Positions 25,391-34,800 of a stretch of 64,000 nt of DNA are shown in pieces. Made by a program: the position numbers and the translations under genes. Every line of letters starts with the position of its first letter. Position 1 is the stretch's first letter. The notes below the pieces were generated by a model, which did not search any database, had not been told where the DNA came from, and saw only the letters and a list, made by a program, of their open reading frames with translations. The stretch comes from Yoonia sp. (GTDB taxonomy: Bacteria; Pseudomonadota; Alphaproteobacteria; Rhodobacterales; Rhodobacteraceae), in NCBI RefSeq assembly GCF_030731595.1, contig NZ_JANQTS010000098.1:1-64000 (forward strand), in the 5' to 3' direction.

Positions 25391-25993
25391 GTGCTGCCCG
25401 AAAAACAGAAAATATCAGATGGTGAACGCGCCTTGCGGCGGGTCCTGAAGGCATCGCCGCAGGATCTTTGGCTCGACACGATCCGGCGGGCGAAACTGCC
25501 AGAGCACGACAGCTTGATCTACTGGATGCTAAGCCAGACAGAATGCGATTTTGCTATTGCGGTCCATGCCTTTTATCGCAGTGACCCAATCGCCTATCTT
25601 GATGATCCAAAACCACTTCCCTTGCGCCCCAGCCCATCCAACATCTTTGCTCTTGTCCTGCAAAACTGGGACACGGGGTCTTATCGTTCGCACCGGCTTT
25701 TGGTCGAAGACATCGACGTGACAGCGAGGCAGATTGCGCGTCTGAACCAGAAGATAATGGCCAAACCGAAGGGCGCGCTCCCTTTTAGCATTCCACCGAG
25801 GTTCTTGCAGCCCGAAGGCGGCGACCCACTCAAGCTCCCGCCACATCTGTCACCTGAAGACGCCCGCAATCTTTGGCCGCTTTATGCCGAACTCAAGCTT
25901 GACGTCCCTGACGCACCGCCGGGCATCAGGCGCAGGCTTGCCAAGGCGGCCGCTGTTCTAAGACGCCTCGGCCTCCTGCGGGACACACCTTAG
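25391..25993 (+). CDS. Hypothetical protein (200 aa)
   Basis: A soluble-looking 200-residue protein that starts with GTG at 25391, the first usable codon after an A/T-rich gap. It has a conserved-looking core (WLDTIRRAKLPEHDSLIYWM; then proline-rich SIPPRF and KLPPHLSP) and a basic C-terminal helix. No domain recognised. It converges with the EamA transporter gene, overlapping by four bases. The 247 bases before it (25144-25390) are A/T-rich and hold no gene seen here. Confidence 0.65.
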   Translation: MLPEKQKISDGERALRRVLKASPQDLWLDTIRRAKLPEHDSLIYWMLSQTECDFAIAVHAFYRSDPIAYLDDPKPLPLRPSPSNIFALVLQNWDTGSYRSHRLLVEDIDVTARQIARLNQKIMAKPKGALPFSIPPRFLQPEGGDPLKLPPHLSPEDARNLWPLYAELKLDVPDAPPGIRRRLAKAAAVLRRLGLLRDTP

Positions 25994-26910
25994 GATCCGA
26001 CAGTGCCGGTCGCCTTGCGTTGTTGGGCGCGCTGCAATCCAAGCTTGCGCTCTCTCCAGATGATCAAGACACCCGCGATGATCACGATACCTGCACCGAT
26101 CAACATGGTTCCCGTCGGCACTTCGTCGAAAATGAAATAGCCGATCAAAAGCGCAAGGATCATCGAGGTATAATCAAAGGGGGCAACCAATGACGCATCT
26201 GCGAAGCGATAGCTGGACGTGAGCAGTATCTGACCGATGCCACCCAAGAACCCCGCCATGACCAGCATGGCCGCAATCGTCCATGTCGGCACAACCCAAC
26301 CCCATGGCAATGTAAAGAGCGCCATAAAGGACGATGTGATCGTAAACCAGAATACGATTGCAGCGGTGCTTTCGGTTGCAACCATCTTGCGTACAAAGAC
26401 CTGTGCCAATGCTGCAAGCACGGCGCCCATCAACACAACGATGGCCCCCAGCGTTTCAGACGAATTGAGCGATGCGCCGACTGACAAACGCGGCGACAAG
26501 ACAATCAAGACGCCCACCATCCCCAAGGCCACCGCCGAAAGTCGAAACGCGCGCACGTCCTCGTTCAAGAACATCGCCGCAAAGATCACCACAAGCAACG
26601 GTGCAGCATAGCCGATCGCCGTAACCTCGGGCAGTGGCAACAGTCCCAGCCCCGTAAAGCCAAGCCCCATTGCTGAGGTTCCAACCAGACCGCGCCAAAA
26701 ATGCCCCATCGGGTTCTTGGTCTTCCAACCGTGTCGCAGTTCGTGCCGGATCGCGAGCCAGCCCAGTATGATCGGCAAGGCAAAGAAAGAACGAAAAAAC
26801 ACCGCTTGCCCGGGCGGAACATCTACCGAAGCCGCCTTGATCAGGCTTGCCATGGCCATAAACATGCAAACCGACAAAACCTTGAAAATGATACCACGGA
26901 TCGGCTGCAT
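25990..26910 (-). CDS. EamA/DMT-family transporter
   Basis: A 306-residue inner-membrane protein with ten hydrophobic segments arranged as two five-helix EamA repeats; GQILLTSSYRFADASLVAPF is the usual second-repeat segment. Family members export amino acids or metabolites. The start at 26910 (MQPIRGIIFKVLSV) has AAGGGA upstream, while an earlier start at 26952 adds a charged leader. It is divergent from the desaturase gene. The substrate is unknown. Confidence 0.88.
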   Translation of the reverse strand: MQPIRGIIFKVLSVCMFMAMASLIKAASVDVPPGQAVFFRSFFALPIILGWLAIRHELRHGWKTKNPMGHFWRGLVGTSAMGLGFTGLGLLPLPEVTAIGYAAPLLVVIFAAMFLNEDVRAFRLSAVALGMVGVLIVLSPRLSVGASLNSSETLGAIVVLMGAVLAALAQVFVRKMVATESTAAIVFWFTITSSFMALFTLPWGWVVPTWTIAAMLVMAGFLGGIGQILLTSSYRFADASLVAPFDYTSMILALLIGYFIFDEVPTGTMLIGAGIVIIAGVLIIWRERKLGLQRAQQRKATGTVGS

Positions 26911-27024
26911 GACATTTCCCTTTACCGCGACACTCGGTCCCAGCATCACCACAATGAAGCCTTTTTTGCTTGCTAAATGATGACGTTAGGTTATCCGAAA
27001 CCATGACCCTATAAGAAGTAGTAG

Positions 27025-28050
27025 ATGCAAGACAAAAATCCGCCCCCCGCCAATATGTCCCCACGCGACTGGGTCCAAATTTTAGCCAAATATCGTGAAC
27101 CAAGCAGTTTCCGCAGCAGTTTTGAACTCGCGGTCAGCCTGATTCCTTTCGTAGTGCTTTGGGTCATGGCCTGTTGGGTGGCGCAATTCAGCTATCTTGC
27201 AGCCTTTTTGATTTCTGCGGCCAATGGCCTGTTCCTGCTGCGGCTCTTTTGTATCCAGCATGACTGCGGGCACGGCTCGTTCTTTGGCAATCGCAACGTC
27301 AGTGACTGGGTCGGGCGTGCCTTGGGCGTGGTCACCTTGACCCCCTATGACGTCTGGCGCCGGACCCATTCGATTCACCACAGCCATGCGGGGGATCTGG
27401 ATCAGCGCGGCATCGGCGATGTCATGACCCTCACAGTTGAAGAATATCACCAGCGCACACCGTTCGGGCGCTTTCTGTATCGTGCGTACCGCCATCCTTT
27501 GGTGATGTTCGGCCTTGGGCCAACCTATCTGTTTATTCTACAGAACCGTTTGCCAATGGGACTGATGAACCAAGGCAGCAAGTATTGGATCAGCGCGATG
27601 GGGACGAATGCCGCAATCGCAATTGTTCTGGGCATTATCGCTTATTTCGGTGGTTTGCAGGCGCTTTTCCTGGTGTTCCTGCCCACAACCCTAATCGCGG
27701 CTTCGATTGGCGTCTGGCTGTTCTACGTGCAGCACCAGTTTGAAACAACGCAGTGGGATCCGGCCGAAGATTGGCAACTGCATGATGCGGCGCTGCACGG
27801 CAGTTCCCACTATGATCTGCCACCAATTCTGCGGTGGTTCACGGCCAATATCGGGATTCACCATGTGCACCACCTGTATAGCCGGATCCCGTTCTATCGC
27901 CTGACCGAAGTCTTGCGCGATCACAGTGAACTGGTTCAGGTCAGCCGCATGACCATAGGGCAAAGCATTAAATGTGCGGGCCTCAACCTTTGGGACGAAA
28001 AATCGCGGCGCCTGGTCTCTTTCGCAGCGGCGCACAAGCTGGCGGCTTAA
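27025..28050 (+). CDS. Membrane fatty acid desaturase
   Basis: A 341-residue di-iron desaturase. The three histidine clusters are HDCGHGS (near residue 80), HSIHHSH (near residue 116) and HHVHH (near residue 280), in the spacing of the DesA/delta-12 group. Four or more membrane segments separate them. It introduces double bonds in membrane acyl chains. The gene ends four bases inside the convergent PQQ-type dehydrogenase gene. Confidence 0.88.
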   Translation: MQDKNPPPANMSPRDWVQILAKYREPSSFRSSFELAVSLIPFVVLWVMACWVAQFSYLAAFLISAANGLFLLRLFCIQHDCGHGSFFGNRNVSDWVGRALGVVTLTPYDVWRRTHSIHHSHAGDLDQRGIGDVMTLTVEEYHQRTPFGRFLYRAYRHPLVMFGLGPTYLFILQNRLPMGLMNQGSKYWISAMGTNAAIAIVLGIIAYFGGLQALFLVFLPTTLIAASIGVWLFYVQHQFETTQWDPAEDWQLHDAALHGSSHYDLPPILRWFTANIGIHHVHHLYSRIPFYRLTEVLRDHSELVQVSRMTIGQSIKCAGLNLWDEKSRRLVSFAAAHKLAA

Positions 28051-29195
28051 ACCGGGTTCACGCGCAGGATTTGGCCCGCATCCAGCAGAACCAAAACCGC
28101 GCCATCCTGCAAGACCTCAACATCGCGGATGCGGCCTACATCGGTCAGCATCCGCTCTTCTCCGATCACACGGCCCCCTTGCAACTTGAGCCGGACCAGA
28201 CCGCCCGGGTTCAGCGAGGCAATCAAGAGATCACCCTGCCAGTCGGTATAGGGACCGTCGTAGAACATCATCCCTCCTGGCGCGATCACGGGATCCCAAT
28301 AGTAGACTGGTTCTTCGAACCCTGCCCCGCGCGCCGCGCCCTGACCGACATCAGAACCGCGATAATTGATCCCATAGCTGACGACAGGCCAGCCATAGTT
28401 CAGCCCGGCCTGTGGCTGGTTCAGCTCGTCCCCGCCGCGCGGCCCATGTTCAACCGTCCACAAACCACCCGGACCTATCGCGGCACCTTGCATATTGCGA
28501 TGGCCTAGCGACCAGATCAGATCATTGCCGTCGCGACCAACAAAGGGATTGTCCGATGGCACCGACCCATCAGCATTCACGCGGATCACCTTGCCATGTG
28601 TCGTGTCGATATCCTGCACCAGCGTGCCGCTGTCACCCGCCCCGCGATCACCGGTGGTGATCCAGACCGTGCCATCCGCCATCGGGATAATTCTGCTGCC
28701 AAAATGGCGGCCATTGCGTGCTGGATTGTCCTGCACAAAGATATCCATCACCTCAGCCAGCCGCCCGTCAGCACTCAAGAAGCCCCGCGCGGCCGCTGTT
28801 ACCAGCCCACCCGGTACAGACTTTGCATAGGTCCAGAAGACGGTACGATCCTGCGCAAAATTCCGCGAGACAGCCACATCCAGTAGCCCGCCTTGCCCGT
28901 TGTCCGCCACCTCCGGCAGACCGGCGAGCGGGCCGCTGAGACTGCCGTCGGGATTGACAAGGCGCAGGCTACCCGGTTTCTCGGTCACCAGATACTGACC
29001 ATTACCCAAGGCCGCGATGCCCCAAGGACCGTCGAGGCCATCCGCAAAGACAGAAACCGCAACATCCGTGCGGGGCAAGGCTGGTGCGCGGGTCTGTTCG
29101 GCAAAGGCGGGACGAAAGTCAGCATTGGGTCGACCTTGGTCCACCTGTGCGACGGCGGCCATCGGCAAGATTATCAAAGCAAGTGTACGGATCAT
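28047..29195 (-). CDS. PQQ-dependent sugar dehydrogenase-like periplasmic protein
   Basis: A 382-residue secreted beta-propeller of the soluble glucose dehydrogenase/YliI family. A signal peptide is clear ([17 protein letters not shown]). Family landmarks are [35 protein letters not shown] and the [14 protein letters not shown] segment, which supplies PQQ/calcium-site residues. It probably oxidises aldoses in the periplasm. The start at 29195 follows AAGGAGG and overlaps the queG stop by four bases. Confidence 0.88.
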   Translation of the reverse strand: MIRTLALIILPMAAVAQVDQGRPNADFRPAFAEQTRAPALPRTDVAVSVFADGLDGPWGIAALGNGQYLVTEKPGSLRLVNPDGSLSGPLAGLPEVADNGQGGLLDVAVSRNFAQDRTVFWTYAKSVPGGLVTAAARGFLSADGRLAEVMDIFVQDNPARNGRHFGSRIIPMADGTVWITTGDRGAGDSGTLVQDIDTTHGKVIRVNADGSVPSDNPFVGRDGNDLIWSLGHRNMQGAAIGPGGLWTVEHGPRGGDELNQPQAGLNYGWPVVSYGINYRGSDVGQGAARGAGFEEPVYYWDPVIAPGGMMFYDGPYTDWQGDLLIASLNPGGLVRLKLQGGRVIGEERMLTDVGRIRDVEVLQDGAVLVLLDAGQILRVNPV

Positions 29196-30226
29196 CGGGA
29201 TACCTCCTTGAGACGCAAGATAGCCCAACGCGCCGCATCGGCCACCGCTGGATCGGGGTCATCAACCAAAGGTGAAACCGCGGCGGCCAACGCGGGATCC
29301 CCCGAATTGCCAATCGCATAGGCGACATTGCGGACAAACCTGTGGCGGCCGATCCGCTTGATCGGCGAGCCCGAAAACCGCGCCCGGAAACCTGTATCAT
29401 CTAGGCCCGCCAGTTCTGCCAAAGGCGGCGCCAAAAGATCGTCGCGCGCGGCATAGCGGGCATCACGCCCTGTAACCGCAAACTTGTTCCACGGACAGAC
29501 GGCCAGACAATCATCACAGCCGTAAATGCGATTGCCCATCAGTGCTCGCAAATCGGGGTCCACGGGCCCTTTATGCTCGATCGTGAGATAGGAAATGCAG
29601 CGGCGGGCATCCAGCTGATAGGGGGCGGGAAAGGCCGCCGTTGGGCAAATATCCAGACAGGCGGTGCAAGACCCGCAATGGCTCTCTTCGGGCTGATCAG
29701 GTTCCAGAGCCAAAGTGGTGAAAATCGCACCCAGAAAAAACCAATTCCCCAGATCACGACCCAAGAGATTAGTATGTTTGCCTTGCCAGCCCAGCCCAGC
29801 AGCCTGTGCGAGCGGCTTTTCCATCACCGGGGCCGTATCGACAAAGACCTTGATTTCGGCATCTGGCACCTGGTCGATCAGCCAACGGCCCAGGTGTTTG
29901 AGGCGCTTTTTTACAACATCATGATAGTCGCGCCCTTGCGCATAAACGCTGATAGCTGCGCGATCCCTTTTCTCCAGCACAGCCATTGGATCGTGGTCAG
30001 GGGTATAGGGTTCGGCCAGCATAATCACCGACTTCGCCGCAGGCCACAGTGCTGCCGGATCGCCACGCCATGCCATCCGTTCAGCCATCCAGCCCATCTG
30101 GCCATGTCGCCCCTCCTCGACAAACGCGGCCAAACGCGCGGCCATTTGCGGCACAGCATCAGGCGTGCAAACCCCTACCTTTGCAAAACCCACCTCTTGC
30201 GCGAAAGCAATCAATCGCGCTTTCAT
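29192..30226 (-). CDS. queG: Epoxyqueuosine reductase
   Basis: A 344-residue cobalamin- and Fe-S-dependent enzyme that reduces epoxyqueuosine to queuosine in tRNA, the last step of queuosine synthesis. Two 4Fe-4S motifs are visible, [12 protein letters not shown] and [18 protein letters not shown]-like C-terminal region follows. The gene overlaps the PQQ-type dehydrogenase start by four bases. A dispersed repeat begins one base upstream of its ATG. Confidence 0.95.
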   Translation of the reverse strand: MKARLIAFAQEVGFAKVGVCTPDAVPQMAARLAAFVEEGRHGQMGWMAERMAWRGDPAALWPAAKSVIMLAEPYTPDHDPMAVLEKRDRAAISVYAQGRDYHDVVKKRLKHLGRWLIDQVPDAEIKVFVDTAPVMEKPLAQAAGLGWQGKHTNLLGRDLGNWFFLGAIFTTLALEPDQPEESHCGSCTACLDICPTAAFPAPYQLDARRCISYLTIEHKGPVDPDLRALMGNRIYGCDDCLAVCPWNKFAVTGRDARYAARDDLLAPPLAELAGLDDTGFRARFSGSPIKRIGRHRFVRNVAYAIGNSGDPALAAAVSPLVDDPDPAVADAARWAILRLKEVSR

Positions 30227-30227
30227 G

Positions 30228-30285
30228 CTTCTTTTGTTCCAAAATACCTCGGGGGAGTCCCGCAGGGACGGGGGCTGGCCCCCCT
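30228..30285. repeat. Dispersed intergenic repeat, copy 5, with hairpins
   Basis: CTTCTTTTGTTCCAAAATAC, then CTCGGGGGAG, TCCCG-CA-GGGA and GGGGGC-TGG-CCCCC. It fills the whole gap between the minus-strand GST stop (30284) and the queG start (30226), so queG must be read through it or have its promoter within it. Confidence 0.7.
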
Positions 30286-30949
30286 AAAAATCCAGATCAG
30301 CATAATGCGCCGCGGGCTGAAATCCGGGCACCTCATCGGCCAGGATCGACCGAAAGGCAGGACGAGACTTGATCTTGGCATACCAATCCTTGAGCACATC
30401 ATGCCGGTTCCAATCCACATCACTGGTATAGTCGAGGCAGGACAATTGTGCGGCGGCCGCGAAGTCTGCCATCGTCATCTCGTTGCCCGCCAGCCAGCGC
30501 CGTTCGTCCAAAAGACCAGCCATATAATCCAGATGATACTTCACCGCTCGCGCGCCTGCCTTGACGTTGGTGCTGTCGGGATAGCCTGTGCCCATGACCT
30601 TGCGATAAACCCGCTCGCCGGTAAGCTTGAGGGTCACTTCGCGATAGAACTTGTCATCGAACCAGCCAACCAGCCGACGCACCTCGCAGCGCGCTTCCGC
30701 GTTTTTGGGCAGCAGGGGCGGGTTTGGATGGGTCTCTTCCAGATACTCACAAATCGCCACACTGTCAGACATCGTGCGACTGCCCATTTTCAGGATCGGC
30801 ACCTTGCCGGCGGGATTGCGCCGCAAGAAATCCGCGTCCTGTTCCCAATACCTTTCTTCGACCAGACCGACCTCGATCTTCTTTTCAGCCAGACAAAGGC
30901 GGACTTTGCGGGAAAACGGAGAAAGCGGGTAATGATACAGGGTGTTCAT
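30284..30949 (-). CDS. Glutathione S-transferase family protein
   Basis: A 221-residue protein with an N-terminal thioredoxin-like domain (YHYPLSPFSRKVRLCLAEK, with SPFS in the position of the active-site serine) and a helical C-terminal domain from about residue 90. The cis-proline segment is GKVPIL. It probably conjugates or reduces small electrophiles with glutathione; no substrate can be read. Precedes queG on the minus strand. Confidence 0.88.
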   Translation of the reverse strand: MNTLYHYPLSPFSRKVRLCLAEKKIEVGLVEERYWEQDADFLRRNPAGKVPILKMGSRTMSDSVAICEYLEETHPNPPLLPKNAEARCEVRRLVGWFDDKFYREVTLKLTGERVYRKVMGTGYPDSTNVKAGARAVKYHLDYMAGLLDERRWLAGNEMTMADFAAAAQLSCLDYTSDVDWNRHDVLKDWYAKIKSRPAFRSILADEVPGFQPAAHYADLDF

Positions 30950-31011
30950 GCGATACTCATAAATCGTTTATCCCTCAATGCCGCAAGGGGCCGTCCTGAT
31001 CAATGGGCTGC

Positions 31012-31776
31012 TCAGCTTTCAAAGCAGGCCGCGCGCCCGTCCGCTGCAATGGTCGCCGCGCCGCTCATGATAGCGCGGGTGCGGTCACGGGTAAATTGGC
31101 TGGGGTTTGATGCTGATCTGTTCTTTGGCGATGGCAGGATCGCCGCCAGCCGTGCGGCCTGCAGCTCTGACAGGTCAGAGGCATCCACGCCAAAATAGTG
31201 ACGTGCCGCAGCCTGGACCCCGAACACACCCTCGTCGAATTCGGCGACATTCAGGTAAATCTCCACAATCCGCCGCTTTGACCATACGGCCTCCGTCAGA
31301 GGCGTCCACAAGGCCTCGATTGCTTTGCGTGACCAACTGCGGCCATGCCACAGAAAGACATTCTTCACGACCTGCTGCGAGATTGTTGACGCACCGCCGC
31401 GCCCCCGATCCAAAGCATCGCGGATCGCGTTCACATCCAGCCCCCAATGCAGGCAGAAATTAGCATCCTCGGCAGCGACAACCGATCGCGCCATCACGGG
31501 CGCGATATCCTCAATCGCCACCCAGTCGTGACGGACCCCATCCAGCCGACGCCCCTCGGAAATCATATAGGGGGTCGTGGGCGGGTTGATGACAGCGTAG
31601 ATCAGTGTCCAAAGCAGTGCGAAACCAAAAACGCCCAGCGCCCCCCAAAGAAAACTGCGGCGCAGGAACCTTAACGTCCGGGCAACAGGACCCGCCTTTT
31701 TGGTTTTTTGCGTCGTTTTCTTTTTGGTGGTCGGCTTTTTGGCCGGGCCTTTTTTCGCTGTGCTCGTCTCTGCCAT
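31012..31776 (-). CDS. mtgA: Monofunctional peptidoglycan transglycosylase
   Basis: A 254-residue inner-membrane GT51 enzyme that polymerises lipid II. A lysine-rich cytoplasmic tail (residues 5-35) precedes one membrane segment (about 50-72). Catalytic motifs are VAAEDANFCLHWG and GGASTISQQVVKN. The start at 31776 (MAETSTAKKG) gives the standard form; the in-frame start at 31836 would run into the gltB terminator. The long lysine tail with TKKK repeats is common in this order. Confidence 0.93.
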   Translation of the reverse strand: MAETSTAKKGPAKKPTTKKKTTQKTKKAGPVARTLRFLRRSFLWGALGVFGFALLWTLIYAVINPPTTPYMISEGRRLDGVRHDWVAIEDIAPVMARSVVAAEDANFCLHWGLDVNAIRDALDRGRGGASTISQQVVKNVFLWHGRSWSRKAIEALWTPLTEAVWSKRRIVEIYLNVAEFDEGVFGVQAAARHYFGVDASDLSELQAARLAAILPSPKNRSASNPSQFTRDRTRAIMSGAATIAADGRAACFES

Positions 31777-31824
31777 CAGCACCTTAAGCCATGCCCGGGG
31801 CGAACCGGTCAAGAACAAGGGACA

Positions 31825-31849
31825 CCCCCGCAGCATTTCACTGCGGGGG
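31825..31849 (-). terminator. Hairpin after gltB
   Basis: CCCCCGCAG-CATTTCA-CTGCGGGGG, perfect nine-base arms, eight bases beyond the gltB stop in the minus direction. The following bases are only modestly T-rich (TGTCCCTTGTTCTTG). Confidence 0.7.
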
Positions 31850-31857
31850 CGTGGTCA

Positions 31858-34800
31858 TTATTCCGCAGGGATTGCGGTCTGCTCCACGCTCAGCGGATGC
31901 TTGAGATGGATCAGCATTTCCTTGGGGCAGATTTGCAGGAAACTGCCCTTCTCGGCTTCCCAGTGTTGCAGGATATCGGCGGCCTTGCGGCTGCCCGTCT
32001 CCTTGGCGTGCCGTTCGATCAGACCTTTCAACTGGTCATGCCAATGCGCCACCGTCACAGGGCAGGTCACCAGCGTTTCCATATTGATCAGATCTGCCGC
32101 GTGGCCTTTAGGATCATAGAGATAGGCCATCCCGCCTGTCATACCCGCGCCAAAGTTGGCCCCGATCGACCCAAGGATCACCGCCACACCGCCGGTCATA
32201 TATTCACAGCCGTTGGTCCCGCAGCCCTCGATCACCACATGCGCACCGGAGTTACGGACCGCGAAACGCTCGCCCGCGCGCCCAGCGGCAAAGAGGTAGC
32301 CTGCAGTCGCGCCATAAAGCACGGTATTGCCGATAATGGTGTTTTCAGACGCGACCAGCGGGCTGACCATTGGCGGGCGCACCACAATTGTGCCTCCTGA
32401 CAGGCCCTTGCCGACATAGTCGTTGGCATCGCCCGACACCTCCAGCTTGAGCCCCGGTGCGGCAAAGGCACCCAAGGATTGACCGGCAGAGCCGCGCAGC
32501 TTGACCGTCAGGTGATCAGGCTGGAGCGCGTTGCGCATCCCGAACTGCTGAACGATGTGGCTGGATGTGCGGGTCCCAATGGTGCGCAAGGTGTTCTGCA
32601 CCGCATAGTCCAACTGCATCTTTTCGCCATCGTTCAGGAAGCGTGCTGCGTCTTTTACGATCTGTGCGTCCAGCGTGTCATCGACAGGATTGCGTGGGCG
32701 GTTGCGGTCATAGGTGATCTTGTGCGCCCCATCGACCGTGATCAGAAGCGGGTTCAGATCAAGATCATCCAGATGCGCAGAGCCACGGCTGACCTGCGTC
32801 AGCAGATCAGCACGACCAATCACATCATCCAACGACCGCGCGCCGATGCTTGCGAGGATTTCGCGCACTTCGGTGGCGTAGAAGGTGATCAGGTTCACGA
32901 CCTTTTCGGCATTGCCGGTGAACTTTTCGCGCAGCGCTTCATCTTGGGTACAGACACCTACCGGGCAGGTATTCGACTGGCACTGGCGCACCATAATGCA
33001 GCCCATTGCAATCAGAGCGGCCGTACCGATACCGTACTCCTCGGCGCCCATCATCGCGGCCATGACAATGTCACGCCCTGTGCGAAGTCCACCATCGGTG
33101 CGCAGCGTGATCCGCTCGCGCAGGTTGTTCATCGCCAGCACCTGATGCGCTTCGGTCAGGCCCATTTCCCATGGCAGACCCGCGTATTTGATCGACGTGC
33201 CCGGTGATGCACCGGTCCCACCGTTATGGCCGGAAATCAAAATAACATCGGCTTTGGCCTTTGCGACCCCCGCAGCGATCGTTCCAACACCTGAACTGCT
33301 GACCAGCTTGACCGTCACTTTGCAGCGCGGGTTGATCTGCTTGAGGTCATAGATCAGCTGCGCCAAATCCTCGATCGAATAGATATCGTGGTGTGGTGGC
33401 GGTGAAATCAGGGTCACGCCCTTGGTCGAATGGCGCAAGCGCGCAATCAGGTCGGTGACCTTCATGCCGGGCAATTGACCACCCTCGCCGGGCTTGGCAC
33501 CCTGCGCAACCTTGATCTCAAGCTCTTCACAGGCGTTCAGGTATTCGGCAGTTACACCAAAGCGGCCAGAGGCCACCTGCTTGATCTTGGCAGAAGGATT
33601 GTCGCCGTTTGGTTCGGGGTGGAAGTGCGCGGGATCTTCGCCGCCTTCGCCACTATCCGACTTGGCCCCGATACGGTTCATCGCGACGTTAAGCGTTTTA
33701 TGCGCTTCGGGGCTCAACGCACCCAAAGACATGCCGGGTGTCACGAAACGCTTGCGGATCGCGGTGATGCTTTCGACCTCTTCAATCGGCACGGGCGCGC
33801 CCAAAGGCTTGATCGCCAGCAAATCGCGCAGATGGATTGGCGGGTTCGATTGCATGGACTTGGAATATTGCTGCCACAGCGCATAGCTTGCGTTGTTACA
33901 AGCCGCTTGCAGCATATGCATCGTCTGCGCTTCCCAAGCGTGCTTTTCCCCTGACCGGCGGGCTTTGTAAAAGCCCCCGATAGGCAGCACGTCAGAACCA
34001 CCTTTCCAGCCGCGCGCATGGACTTCTTCCAGCTTGGTCTGGATGCCGGATGTACCGATGCCGGAAATCCGGCTGTGCATTCCCGGGAAATATTCTGCCA
34101 CCATCGCGCGGGACAGGCCAACGGCCTCGAAGTTCAGACCCCCACGATAAGAAGACAGAACCGAAATCCCCATCTTGGACATGATTTTCAGCAGACCGGC
34201 ATTGATCGCATCGCGATAGCGCATCGTGGCGTCTGTCAGGCTACCGTCAATCAGGCCACGCCGCAGACGGTCCGCGATGGAATCCTGCGCCAGATAGGCG
34301 TTCACGGTGGTTGCACCACAGCCGATCAGCACGGCGAAGTAATGTGGATCAATACATTCCGCCGCGCGCACGTTGATCGAACAGAAAGTGCGCAAACCCT
34401 GCGCCGTCAGCCCCGAATGGACCGCAGAGGTCGCAAGGATCATCGGCATCGGCACATGATCTTCGGACTGGTGTTGATCGGTGAGCACCAGATGCCCCGC
34501 GCCAGAGCGTACGGCGTCTTCGGCCTCGGCTCTGATCCGTTGCAGACCGGCGTTCAGCGACCCGTGACCGGCCTCGAACGTACAGTCGATGAAGGCCACG
34601 CTGTCGCCGAACTGGCGGACCATTTCATCAAATTCCGCGTTGGCGACAAAGGGGCTTTCCAGCACCAGAATCTCGGTCTGCGAGGAATCCTCGTCCAGTA
34701 CGTTCTTGAGGTTGCCGAACCGCGTCTTGAGCGACATCACGCGGCTTTCGCGCAAGCTGTCGATGGGCGGGTTCGTGACCTGACTAAAGTTCTGGCGGAA

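Noticed and set aside
29573-31198. A 541-residue plus-strand frame running opposite queG, GST and mtgA
   Set aside because: It crosses three well-supported minus-strand genes and two intergenic gaps, and its product has no family features.
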